NCBI GenBank assembly: GCA_003134035.1
Contig: PLAE01000198.1
Coordinates: 1-46,135 of the forward strand
Direction of reading: 5' to 3'
Source: Candidatus Velthaea versatilis
Lineage (GTDB): Bacteria > Vulcanimicrobiota > Vulcanimicrobiia > Vulcanimicrobiales > Vulcanimicrobiaceae
DNA: 46,135 nucleotides
Both the position numbers and the translations under genes were made by a program. Positions 33,846 to 42,928 of the stretch are shown here, in pieces; the first letter of the stretch is position 1, and the number at the start of each line of letters is the position of its first letter. The notes below the pieces were generated by a model. It was not told the DNA's origin, made no database searches, and saw only the letters and a list, made by a program, of their open reading frames with translations.

Positions 33846-34813
33846 AATGTGTTAAGTCTCCACGTTGTGCGTGCTGAGGTGCCGCTGAGCAGAACGCGCC
33901 CTTTTGACGCGTCCCAAAGTACTGCTCGCGGTTCGGAAGCGAGGGCGTTGGTGCAGTAAGAAGACAACCTCTGCGAGCACACACTGCGATATCTCGCATA
34001 CGGGTCGTTGAGCTAATTATCGCGCCATCATGACGAGATCCTTAGCTTTGCTCGCCAAGCTCGCGTTCAATCTGTGTGATTGCTTCGTCAACGCTTGGCG
34101 CGGACTGCTTTTCTCGAACAGCCGCCGTAAAGATGCTGCGAGATGCTCGACCACCTACATGATACCGCCGACGCCGTTACGTTCGTTGATTGAGCAACAA
34201 GATTTACACTTTCGAGCGACCGCGCGTCATCCAATGTGTTAATGTCGCGCACAAAGCCAGGCCGCTCGATATGTAAAGACTTCTGCGATCCGCCTCATTT
34301 CGATGCCTCTTTGCCGACTGGTCATTGACTTCGTCGCATGGCGCGCCTACGATCACAGTCCCTTAAGCTAACACGAGGTTGGACACGACGTGATCGAAAC
34401 TCCAACGCGGACCGGAGATCTCTCGACGGCCGATATCTCTTGGCTCGTCAGTCGACAGATCTTCAAAAATCGGTTCCTGCTCACTACGGCCGGCGGAGAA
34501 ATTCGCGCAGTTCGTGCTAAGCGGGATCGCAACACTTCGAGCTAGTTCGTTTCGCTGCGGCGCGGACTGCGGCAAGAGAACCGAGCGTCACCATGCGAGT
34601 GGCGCTCTTTCTTTTCGTTCGTCAGCACGTCCACCGCTCCGGGAGGCGGTTCGTGAAGCGAAGGCCCAACGCAAGGCGTCAGCAGACGCACGCGCTGCGC
34701 CGGTTGACTTGGTTTCGCGCCGCCTTCTGCCGAGAGTATAAGGAAGCGACTAATCGTCCTTGGGTCTTGATATCCATCGCTTTTAGCCGGCGTCCAGCGC
34801 GAAGGAAAGTCCG
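33846..34813. other. Divergent intergenic region of 968 bp
   Basis: This is the gap between the chemosensory operon and the GAF-GGDEF-EAL gene, and should hold both promoters, which I cannot place. A minus-strand stretch at 34042-34176 has protein-like composition (SAPSVDEAITQIERELGEQS then stop) but no start codon. A plus-strand 51-codon frame, GTG 34390 to 34545, has middling codon use and no firm ribosome binding site. Both are weak. Confidence 0.4.
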
Positions 34814-36787
34814 ATGCAGCAAGCCCCGACCCCAAAAAACGAGGCAGAGCGCTTTCTGGCGTTGCAGACATTTGGCATCTTGGACACGTCGCCAGGCGCT
34901 GATTTCGATGCGCTAGTCCATTTTCTCGCGTCGGCATGCGGCACACCGATTGCTGCGATCTCGCTCGTGGACGGCGACCGGCAATGGTTTAAGGCGTCCG
35001 TCGGACTAACATTCCAAGAGACGCCGCGAAACATTTCGTTCTGTGGGCACGCCATCGCCCAAGCGGACAAGCCCTTTGTCGTCAGCGACGCGCGCGAAGA
35101 CAAGCGGTTCGCGGGCAATCCGCTCGTCACGGGCGATCCGCACATCCGCTTTTATGCTGGTGTCCCGATCGTTTCGGAGGAGGGCCACGCGTTGGGCGCC
35201 GTCTGCGTCATGGACCGCGTTCCGCGCGGGCTCACCGAGTTGCAACTCGACGCTCTTGCGGTCGCCGCGCGCCTGATCATGACGCTCATCGAGCACGACG
35301 CGACGACGAGGGTGCTTGCCCAAACCCAAAAAGCCAAGCAAGTCATCGAGAACGAGCAGCGCGCCACGGTCCTGTACCTCAACCGAGTCGAGGACGAGCG
35401 GCTGCGGGTCGCAAACGAACTGCAAGCCGAAATGTCGCGGCGCTTGCACGCCAACCACGAGTTGGACTATTCAACGACTCACGACGCGCTCACGACGCTT
35501 CCGAATCGGCGCGAGTTTCTGCGCATGCTCGAAGCAGCCGCCGCTTCAATCCGGACCGGCTCGCCGCAACACCGAACATTCGCAGTGTATGTCATCGACA
35601 TCGATCACTGCAAACAGATCAACGATAGTTTGGGCAACGACGTCGGTGATAACCTCCTCGTGCAATGCGGAGAGCGGCTGCTCGACGTTGCCGGCGTCGA
35701 AGATCTCGTCGCCCGGATCGACAGCGATGCCTTCGCGCTCATCACCTTCGGCACATCGACAGTCAAAACGGCAAAATTGATCGCGCGCAGGATCCAGGCA
35801 TCGTTTGCGGCGCCCTGGCATCTCGCGCACATCGACTGCGTCGTAACGGCGAGCATCGGCATCGTCATTGCCGATGAGCGTTATTCGTGCGCGGAAGACA
35901 TCTTTCGCGATGCGAACATCGCCTTGGATCATTCCAAGCAGCACGGACGCGATCGCTATACGTTCTTCAAATCATCTTTCGGGACCGAACACAAATCGAA
36001 GTCCGATCTCCAGCGAACCCTGGCGCTCGCCTTGAGCAATCGCGAATTCCGGCTCGCTTATCAGCCGATCGTTTCGCTTGCGAGCGGCGCGCATGAAGTC
36101 GAGGGATTCGAGGCGCTCATGCGCTGGCAGCGCAGCGATGGCATTGCTGTATCGCCGGCGGCGTTCATCCCCGCGGCCGAAGAATCGGGCCTGATCGTTC
36201 CGTTGGGCACTTGGGCCTTGAAAACGGCATGCCTTGCGCTTCGTGAATGGCAGCGCGATGCAGGACCGACCCGGATGCCGGTGCGCATGAGCGTGAACGT
36301 TTCGGCGATCCAGCTCGCCGCCTCACACTTCAGCTCGGTGGTGCGTGATATCATTCGCGAAACCGATATCGACCCGTGCGCGCTCGTCATCGAGGTGACC
36401 GAGAGCGCGGCGATGCTCGATGCCCAGCGATCCCTCACCGTCCTGCGCGAATTGCGTGACCTCGGAATCGGCATTCACGTCGACGACTTTGGAACCGGTT
36501 ACTCGTCGCTGTCGTATTTGCGCCGACTGCCGGTTACGTGCGTGAAAATCGATCGTTCGTTTGTGAGCGCTGACGGTTGCGATGAGCTCGTCGATCCGGT
36601 CATCGTCGGAGCGATCGTCTCGCTTGCACATCAACTGAACCTTAAGGTCATCGCCGAAGGCGTCGAGACGTCAACGCAGTTGAATACCCTTCGAAATCTG
36701 GGCTGCGATTCCGTCCAGGGATATTTTATCAGTCGCCCCATACCGGCGTGCGATGCGGCGGTCTTCATGAAGAAGCCGGAAGACTAA
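34814..36787 (+). CDS. GAF-GGDEF-EAL protein, probable c-di-GMP phosphodiesterase
   Basis: This is a 657-residue soluble protein from ATG 34814 (AAGGA upstream). A GAF domain (about 20-165) contains FCGHAIAQADKPFVVSDAREDKRFAGNPLV and FYAGVPIVSEEGHALGAVCVMD. A coiled linker leads to a GGDEF domain whose signature is DSDAF (303-307), so cyclase activity is unlikely. The EAL domain is intact: FEALMRW (Glu433), SVNVSAIQL, IEVTESA, HVDDFGTGYSSLSYL, KIDRSF, IAEGVETSTQL and VQGYFISRP. The likely job is c-di-GMP hydrolysis controlled by the GAF domain, with the dead GGDEF as possible GTP sensor. It is the natural counterpart of the cyclase at 9358. Confidence 0.92.
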   Translation: MQQAPTPKNEAERFLALQTFGILDTSPGADFDALVHFLASACGTPIAAISLVDGDRQWFKASVGLTFQETPRNISFCGHAIAQADKPFVVSDAREDKRFAGNPLVTGDPHIRFYAGVPIVSEEGHALGAVCVMDRVPRGLTELQLDALAVAARLIMTLIEHDATTRVLAQTQKAKQVIENEQRATVLYLNRVEDERLRVANELQAEMSRRLHANHELDYSTTHDALTTLPNRREFLRMLEAAAASIRTGSPQHRTFAVYVIDIDHCKQINDSLGNDVGDNLLVQCGERLLDVAGVEDLVARIDSDAFALITFGTSTVKTAKLIARRIQASFAAPWHLAHIDCVVTASIGIVIADERYSCAEDIFRDANIALDHSKQHGRDRYTFFKSSFGTEHKSKSDLQRTLALALSNREFRLAYQPIVSLASGAHEVEGFEALMRWQRSDGIAVSPAAFIPAAEESGLIVPLGTWALKTACLALREWQRDAGPTRMPVRMSVNVSAIQLAASHFSSVVRDIIRETDIDPCALVIEVTESAAMLDAQRSLTVLRELRDLGIGIHVDDFGTGYSSLSYLRRLPVTCVKIDRSFVSADGCDELVDPVIVGAIVSLAHQLNLKVIAEGVETSTQLNTLRNLGCDSVQGYFISRPIPACDAAVFMKKPED

Positions 36788-36894
36788 CGGGCGTTTCGCA
36801 CGACGGCGGCCCCGCCCTCGGCATTCCGTAAAGAAACATGCAGTGCCATGGCGCGGCGAACGGTCGCTCTGGTTGTTCTGCCGATTAAACAGAT

Positions 36895-39330
36895 GTGGAT
36901 ACGTCACGAACGGAAGCGAGCGTAGGAACCGAGCCGGCACCTTGGGGAGCCGGCGACCCTTACTGCGTGGCGCTCGCCAACCTGGTACCGCAACTCGTAG
37001 GCGTCGTCGATCGCTCACTGCAAATCTTGTACGTCAACGAACGTTGCCTCACGTATACGGGCCAGACGCTCGATGTGCTCAACGACACCTCGGCCGCCTG
37101 GATCGTCCATCACGACGATCAGCACTTCGCGCGTGCCGCGCGCACAGCCATCGCGGCGAACGCGTCGTTCGCATGCGACATCCGCCTGCGGCGAACCGAC
37201 GGTGTGTATCATCGGCATCACCTGCGCGCGGTGCCGCTCGACAACCCCGGCGGCGAACCCGCGCATTGGATATTTACGGCAACCGACGCCCAGGACCGGC
37301 GGCTCGGAGACAACGTCCTGGGCAAACCCGCCGATCGTTTCGCGCGGTTGACGCAAAACAACGGCGCTGAACCGACGGACTTGCGCGAGGCAAATCGACT
37401 GCTGGTGATGGCCGAGGAAATGACGCGGGTCGGCCACTATCGCATGGACTTGGTATCGAACGGAGCGTACTGGTCCGACGAAGTGTACCGCACGTACGGT
37501 CTGCCGACGTCGTTCACGCCGACGCTGGGATGGATGCTATCGGCCTATCATCCCGAAGACCGCGCCCGCGTTATCGAGATCATCCGTCAAACCCTCGCGG
37601 ACGGCCAGACGTTCAACTTCAGCGCACGTATCGCGCGCCCCGACGGAACAATCCGCGAAGTGGTGGCCGGCGGTCAAGCCGAACGGACCTCCGACGGAAA
37701 AATCGTCGGCCTCTTCGGCGTCCTGCAAGACGTTACGAGCGTCAAAGAGGACGAGCGGCAACGAGCACGACTTAGCGAACGCGTCACGCTCGCCGCGAAG
37801 GCCGGACACATCGGTATCTGGGAGTGGAACATCCCTTGCAATCGCTTGGAATGGGATAGCGTGATGTACGATCTCTACGGGATCGAAGATCGTACAATCG
37901 TAGCGACCTACGACTTGTGGCTGCGCTCCATCCATCCCGACGATCGCAAGCAAGCGCAAACCGAGATTCAGCGTGCCTTCGACGGTCAGCCGTTCGACAC
38001 AGAGTTTCGGATTGTCCGGCCAACCGGCGAGGTGCGCTATCTTCGTGCGACGGGGACGTTGCTGCACGATCCCAGCGGCTTTGGCTCGCGGATGGTCGGC
38101 GCGAATTGGGATATCACCGAAGTTCGGCTTTTAACGGACGATCTCCGGGACGAAAAGGAGCGGGCCCAAGAAGCGAACAGCGCGAAGTCGGAATTCCTGG
38201 CGCGGATGAGTCATGAGATCCGCACGCCGATGAACGGCATCATCGGCTTCACGACGCTCGTTCTCGACGGTGCGCTGTCGGCCGATCAACGGCATTACAT
38301 GACGCTCCTTGGCGATGCGGGTCGATCGCTGCTCGCCATCATCAACGACATTCTCGATTTCTCGAAGGTCGCCGCGGGAAAGATCGAACTCGAGCAGATT
38401 CCGCTGAATCTCAATGCCCTCGTCGATGGCGCTCTATCGATCGTTCGGAGTGAAGCGCTGCCCAAAGGGATCGACCTCACCAGCCATTTCGCAGCCGACC
38501 TCCCGGCTTGGGTCGACGGCGATCCGACCAGGTTACGTCAGGCGCTGCTCAACCTATTGACAAACGCGCTGAAGTTTACCGAGCACGGCTCCGTCGCGGT
38601 CAGTGTGCGGCGCGAGCCGTCGCCATCCGCCGACTGCATTCGCTTCGAGATCGCCGACACCGGTATCGGGATCGAACCCAACGCGCTGCATCTCCTCTTT
38701 CGCGACTTCTCACAACTGGAGAAGTCAACGACGCGCAGATTCGGCGGAACGGGCCTCGGTTTAGCGATCTGCAAATACCTTGTCGAAGCCATGGGTGGGA
38801 CGATCGGCGTGGACAGCGTGCCCGGTACGGGAAGCGTCTTTTGGTTCACCGCACGACTTCCCGCGACCGCGACACCCTCGCTCGATGAAGTCGTAGAGCC
38901 GCTGGTCCCCATCACGCCGCGCCGCATACTCATCGCCGACGACAATCGCGTCAATCAAATCGTCGTCAAAGGTTTGCTCGTGCGAGACGGCCACGATGTC
39001 GTGCTCGTCGAGAACGGCGCCCAGGCGGTGGAGAAGGTCATGCTGGAGGCGTTCGATCTCGTTTTGATGGATATGCAGATGCCGGTGATGGACGGGGTCG
39101 ATGCGACGCGCGCGATTCGCGCGTTGCCCGAGTCTTCAGGCACCGTCCCGATCGTTGCCCTCACGGCCAACGCGATGGCCCAGGAAGTCGCTCTTTGCCA
39201 TGCAGCCGGAATGAACGCGCACCTCGCAAAGCCCGTCGACCGTGAGCGTCTGCGGCGAACCATCGATCGTTGGGCGCGCGACAGCAGCACGCGCCGGTTA
39301 ACGTTGCCGGCCACGATCAGCTCTGCGTGA
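36895..39330 (+). CDS. PAS-rich hybrid histidine kinase with C-terminal receiver
   Basis: This 811-residue soluble protein begins at GTG 36895. It has three PAS domains (about 20-140, 165-285 and 295-415), a HisKA dimerisation domain with phosphoacceptor His440 (FLARMSHEIRTPMNG), a HATPase with NLLTNALKFTEHG, IADTGIGI and FGGTGLGLAI, and a receiver with Asp726 (LVLMDMQMPVMDG) and the final Lys in HLAKPVD. It would phosphorylate itself and pass the phosphate to its own receiver, then to an Hpt protein that is not found here. No membrane segment is present. It ends overlapping the convergent bacteriophytochrome gene by 14 bp, and the pair may interact. Confidence 0.93.
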   Translation: MDTSRTEASVGTEPAPWGAGDPYCVALANLVPQLVGVVDRSLQILYVNERCLTYTGQTLDVLNDTSAAWIVHHDDQHFARAARTAIAANASFACDIRLRRTDGVYHRHHLRAVPLDNPGGEPAHWIFTATDAQDRRLGDNVLGKPADRFARLTQNNGAEPTDLREANRLLVMAEEMTRVGHYRMDLVSNGAYWSDEVYRTYGLPTSFTPTLGWMLSAYHPEDRARVIEIIRQTLADGQTFNFSARIARPDGTIREVVAGGQAERTSDGKIVGLFGVLQDVTSVKEDERQRARLSERVTLAAKAGHIGIWEWNIPCNRLEWDSVMYDLYGIEDRTIVATYDLWLRSIHPDDRKQAQTEIQRAFDGQPFDTEFRIVRPTGEVRYLRATGTLLHDPSGFGSRMVGANWDITEVRLLTDDLRDEKERAQEANSAKSEFLARMSHEIRTPMNGIIGFTTLVLDGALSADQRHYMTLLGDAGRSLLAIINDILDFSKVAAGKIELEQIPLNLNALVDGALSIVRSEALPKGIDLTSHFAADLPAWVDGDPTRLRQALLNLLTNALKFTEHGSVAVSVRREPSPSADCIRFEIADTGIGIEPNALHLLFRDFSQLEKSTTRRFGGTGLGLAICKYLVEAMGGTIGVDSVPGTGSVFWFTARLPATATPSLDEVVEPLVPITPRRILIADDNRVNQIVVKGLLVRDGHDVVLVENGAQAVEKVMLEAFDLVLMDMQMPVMDGVDATRAIRALPESSGTVPIVALTANAMAQEVALCHAAGMNAHLAKPVDRERLRRTIDRWARDSSTRRLTLPATISSA

Positions 39331-40891
39331 TCTCACGCACCTGCTGCACGGTCTTGCGCAACACGCCAGCGGCCTGCAGCCGGAGCATCTGTTCGCGCAG
39401 AAAGCGCGCGTTTTCAAGTTCGAGTTCGGTCCAAGGCCGGCTGCGCCCGCGCACGGTTTCCCGCCAGGCCGCAAAAGACGTGCGCGGGTGCAGCGTCCCC
39501 TCCGTATCCGCGTTCACGGCCTTATCGGGGTTGCCCGCCCACGTGACGGTCTCGATCAGCTCCTGGCGCAAGAGCAAGAGATAGTCGCTGCTGCCTTCTG
39601 ATAAACCAACATACAGCGCTCCGCTGGCTTGGTTTGCGTAAGATTCGGCGCTTTCATCCAAGACGCCGAGCATGTTTGAGCTAGCAATGCCGCGCGATGC
39701 AAAGTTCTTGAGCTTCGTGATGATCGGAAGCAGTGATTCTTCGGGTACGGTCGCTCCTTGAGCTAAAACAACGTTGTCGATGCGCGAAATGAGGCCATCG
39801 GCGTCCAAGAGAGCGAGAAGCCAAGGGCTCTCGAGCGCTTGCGTGTCGAATAGGACCGTCGAGGCTTCCATGCCAGCCATGTAGCTTTCAAGCCGCTTGC
39901 GCGACGCCAGCCGCGACTGCAAGGCCGAATTGATTATCCTCCACTCCACCTGGGAGGCGAGAATGCCGCCCAGCAGTTCGCAAACCGCGCGAATGGAGCA
40001 ATCGACGGGCCGAGCCACGGGGTGATGACAAGCGATCATCCCCCACAGCCGGTCCTCCACGATAATCGACACGGTCATCGACGAACGAACGGCCATGTTG
40101 TGAAGATACTCGATGTGAATCGGTGAGGCGCTGCGCAGAAAAGAGCGGCTCAGATCCAAAGCTCTGCCGGTAAGCGGCCCGATTTCCGGAATGATCGCCA
40201 CCGGCGCCGACGCGGCATCGGCGATCGCGCGCAGGGGATTCGTCAGAAGCAGCCGGCGCGCTTGAACCGGAATATCGCTGGCGGGAAAACGCAAGCCGAG
40301 ATACGAGATGCGCGACGAACGGGCGCTCTCGGCGATCACCTCGCCGTTCCACTCCGCGTCGAACCGGTAAATCATCACGCGGTCGAAGCCGCTGAGCTCC
40401 TGTACATCGGTCGCCGCGACACGGCAAAGGTCGACGATATCGGTTGCCCGCTGCATTGCGGAGAACGGAATTGCAATGTGCGCGGCAAGATTGAGCGGCG
40501 GTTCGAGCGAACATACGCCGTTCACCAGCTCGAATTCTGCGATTAGGACGCCGTCCTGGCGATGCACGACGCAGTTCGTCTCTAATTTGCACTCGCCGAT
40601 AAACAGACGCAGCGGATTCGCCCGAATGAGGTCTTCGGTCGTCAAGAGACGCGCTCGGAAAACCTCGAATTGCTGCGAGCCGAGCAAGTCCTCGAGCGAG
40701 TTGCCCAAGACGGCATCCGGATGCAAGCCCAAGAGGCTACTCACATTGGCGCTGACCTGTCGCACGACCAAGTCCGGTTCGGATAGGGCGGCCAACATCC
40801 CACGATCCTGGATTTGGCCGATGAGGTGCACGGGCTCATTGGCGCAGCTATTCGCGCCGGCGAACGACTCGGCGGATCGAACGCCGGACAT
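39317..40891 (-). CDS. Bacteriophytochrome photosensory core (PAS-GAF-PHY) without output domain
   Basis: This 524-residue protein has the biliverdin-attaching Cys16 (NSCANEPVHLIGQIQDRG) ahead of a PAS domain. The GAF domain carries VMIYRFDAEWNGEVIAE, the PASDIP motif with Asp206 (FPASDIP), His264 (EYLHNM) and His290 (ACHH). The PHY tongue has PRTSF (469-473) with WRETVRGRSRPW. The chain ends about 25 residues after the PHY domain, where usual bacteriophytochromes continue into a histidine kinase. It should bind biliverdin and switch between red and far-red states, but needs a partner for signalling. The hybrid kinase convergent with it is one candidate. The start at ATG 40891 has no clear ribosome binding site. 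Confidence 0.92.
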   Translation of the reverse strand: MSGVRSAESFAGANSCANEPVHLIGQIQDRGMLAALSEPDLVVRQVSANVSSLLGLHPDAVLGNSLEDLLGSQQFEVFRARLLTTEDLIRANPLRLFIGECKLETNCVVHRQDGVLIAEFELVNGVCSLEPPLNLAAHIAIPFSAMQRATDIVDLCRVAATDVQELSGFDRVMIYRFDAEWNGEVIAESARSSRISYLGLRFPASDIPVQARRLLLTNPLRAIADAASAPVAIIPEIGPLTGRALDLSRSFLRSASPIHIEYLHNMAVRSSMTVSIIVEDRLWGMIACHHPVARPVDCSIRAVCELLGGILASQVEWRIINSALQSRLASRKRLESYMAGMEASTVLFDTQALESPWLLALLDADGLISRIDNVVLAQGATVPEESLLPIITKLKNFASRGIASSNMLGVLDESAESYANQASGALYVGLSEGSSDYLLLLRQELIETVTWAGNPDKAVNADTEGTLHPRTSFAAWRETVRGRSRPWTELELENARFLREQMLRLQAAGVLRKTVQQVREITQS

Positions 40892-41232
40892 CAGCGGCCA
40901 CGCGCCGATTGGTGGCGGAGTGAATACATCATTTGCAGCCCCTTGGGATCAGTTCTTCGCGCAGTGGATTCGCGCGATCACATGGTACGTTCTTCCGCTA
41001 CGAGCGGTTCCGAAAGATTCCGCTCAATATCAAGAGCCGGTTAAGTTGGTGGTTCGTCGACGGGCCGACGAACCGTTCGCGATCAGTCGTCGACCCGCGG
41101 AGGTGCCGACCCGCTACTGATTTGTAAAGATTCTGTATGTGCACGGTGCGCGTCGTCCCCCGAGCCCCGCGTGCCGGCGCGGACTGGAGCGACAATAGTT
41201 AAAGACGACTTTACGGAGGGTAGCTTGAGCCC
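40892..41232. other. 341-bp divergent intergenic region
   Basis: This lies between the phytochrome and stalk-protein genes. It contains GGAGGG at about 41215 serving the plus-strand gene. Overlapping frames on both strands lack start signals. I see no clear promoter or hairpin. Confidence 0.4.
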
Positions 41233-42330
41233 ATGGGATATTCGATGACTATCTTCAAGCCGGCCGCCGTCGTCGCAGCGCTTTCTTTGTCCGTCGTACC
41301 GAGCGGAGCCGGCGCGCAGAGCGTGAGCGTTACACTCAATGGAGCGCCGCTGAACCTCGCGCCGCCGCCGACCGAGCGCGCCGGGCGGGTATTCGTTCCG
41401 CTGCGCGGCATCTTTGAGCGGCTCGGCGCGTCGGTCGTTTATGAAGCCGGCGTGATCAACGCGCAGGGCAACGGCCGTTCCATCTCGCTGCACATCGGGT
41501 CAACGCAAGCGACGGTCAACGGCCAGCCGCAACCGCTGGACGTCGCGCCCTTTGTGGTTGGTGCGAGTACGTACGTGCCGTTGCGGTTCGTTTCCCAGGC
41601 CTTGGGCGCCGTCGTCAACTTCGACGCCGCGAACAAGATCGTCGCGATCTCCAATGGCGGCTCGACTGCCGCCGCGCCCGCGCCGGCGCCGCCGGCCGGC
41701 AGCAGCGTGCGCCTGGGTGAACTCGCGCCGTCGCGCGATGCAAATGTCGCGGCCCGGCGCCCCACGGTCGAGGCCCAATTCCGCGGCGCGCAGGTCGACC
41801 CCAACTCGCTTCGCATTACGCTCGACGAGTTGGACATCACACCGTCGACTTCGCGCTCGCCTTCAGGCTTCGTCTACTCTCCGCCGTCCGATTTGCAATC
41901 GATGCGCCACGAAGTGCGCGTGACCGGTCATGACGCGAACGGTGCGCCGTTCGACGATCGCTGGCACTTCACGTCGGGCACCTCATCGGTGGAGAACCGG
42001 CTGGCTGATGTGAGCCCGGGCAACGGGGCCCAAGTCGGCTCGCAATTTACGGTCAGCGGTGAGACGTTACCCGGAGCTACGGTTATCGTTCAAGTCGGCG
42101 CGACGCAAACCAATCCCACGACCATTGCGGGTGCCGTCGGCTCGATTCTGGGCCTAGGCGGCGGCGCGAACGTCCGCAATCAGGTTACCGCGAACCGTGA
42201 CGGCTCTTTTTTGACGGTTGTCGCGATCGACGCTCCGCCCGGGACGAATCTGCAAATGGTGGTCAACTCGACCGATCCCCGGACCAAAACGGCCGCCCGG
42301 CCGATCACGCGCTCGCTGACGGTGCGGTAG
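41233..42330 (+). CDS. Secreted stalk-domain (copper amine oxidase N-like) protein
   Basis: This is a 365-residue exported protein; a signal peptide of about 28 residues ends in SGAGA. The first ATG at 41233 is used, although ATG 41245 also fits. Residues about 30-145 carry two short repeats of the stalk domain seen in copper-amine-oxidase N-terminal (PF07833-type) proteins: RVFVPLRGIFERLGASVVYE and TYVPLRFVSQALGAVVNFD. After an Ala-Pro linker the second half has two beta-sandwich modules that resemble bacterial Ig-like domains (LGELAPSRDANVAARRPTVE and VSPGNGAQVGSQFTVSGETL). No catalytic site is visible. Such proteins decorate the cell surface or envelope; the role is unknown. Confidence 0.82.
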   Translation: MGYSMTIFKPAAVVAALSLSVVPSGAGAQSVSVTLNGAPLNLAPPPTERAGRVFVPLRGIFERLGASVVYEAGVINAQGNGRSISLHIGSTQATVNGQPQPLDVAPFVVGASTYVPLRFVSQALGAVVNFDAANKIVAISNGGSTAAAPAPAPPAGSSVRLGELAPSRDANVAARRPTVEAQFRGAQVDPNSLRITLDELDITPSTSRSPSGFVYSPPSDLQSMRHEVRVTGHDANGAPFDDRWHFTSGTSSVENRLADVSPGNGAQVGSQFTVSGETLPGATVIVQVGATQTNPTTIAGAVGSILGLGGGANVRNQVTANRDGSFLTVVAIDAPPGTNLQMVVNSTDPRTKTAARPITRSLTVR

Positions 42331-42426
42331 ACGCCCATCCTGGCCAGGAAATTGAAGCGTTGTATGCCGTCATGCGCCATTCTCGATGCCTAAGGGAAGC
42401 ACAGCCATTTTACCGATATCCGAAGC

Positions 42427-42822
42427 ATGGCCATCAACCTAGCTGGAACAAACGCGATCAGCGACTATCTTGCGAGCGAAATCGCCAACACGCGAACCTT
42501 ATTCGGCAGCACGTCACAGGCGGATCCCCAGTCAGTCATTCCCGTGCCAAGCGGAGCGGCCGGCGCAAGCGCAGCCCTGACGCCGGCGAGCCTACGTACC
42601 CAAGTCGAGGCGCAACAGGTCGCCAACACGCGGACGCTTTTCGGAATCAGCGGTCTGACAAGCAATCAGAATGACGCCGCGCTGCCCCCAGACTCCGCCC
42701 AGACGCCGCAACAGATCGCCTTCGTCGCGATCCAAAGTTCGAACATCCAGTCGGAGTTCTCGAACATCGCCACGTTGTTCGGATCGCTCGGCCTCGGAAA
42801 CAACACGAACACCAACGCCTGA
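42427..42822 (+). CDS. Small protein with three NTRTLFG-type repeats
   Basis: This 131-residue protein is Ala/Asn/Gln/Ser-rich, without signal peptide or membrane segment. The motif NTRTLFG occurs at 21-27 and 67-73, and NIATLFG at 113-119; the units are exactly 46 residues apart. Linkers are Pro/Ala-rich. I do not recognise a family. It lies 96 bp after the stalk-protein gene in the same direction and may share its transcript. A hairpin follows at 42842. Regular spacing suggests a repeated binding or assembly element. Confidence 0.7.
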   Translation: MAINLAGTNAISDYLASEIANTRTLFGSTSQADPQSVIPVPSGAAGASAALTPASLRTQVEAQQVANTRTLFGISGLTSNQNDAALPPDSAQTPQQIAFVAIQSSNIQSEFSNIATLFGSLGLGNNTNTNA

Positions 42823-42841
42823 GCGACTCTTCCGGCATCCG

Positions 42842-42863
42842 GGTCGGGGCAAAGCCCCGAACC
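42842..42863. terminator. Hairpin between convergent genes
   Basis: A strong stem (GGTCGGGGC, loop AAA, GCCCCGAACC with one bulge) lies between the repeat-protein gene and the convergent thioredoxin-TPR gene. It has no T tract, so terminator function is only likely from its position. It could serve both strands. Confidence 0.45.
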
Positions 42864-42928
42864 ATAGGGCACATAGGAAACCGCGCGTGCGCGTGGAGGT
42901 TTCGACGATTGCCCGACATCGGGAACGG

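Noticed and set aside
34042-34176. Minus-strand frame ending VDEAITQIERELGEQS
   Set aside because: It resembles the end of a small helical protein, but the frame has no ATG, GTG or TTG. It is a relic at best.
34390-34545. 51-codon plus-strand ORF
   Set aside because: Codon use is middling, the ribosome binding site is too far away, and no family is recognised.
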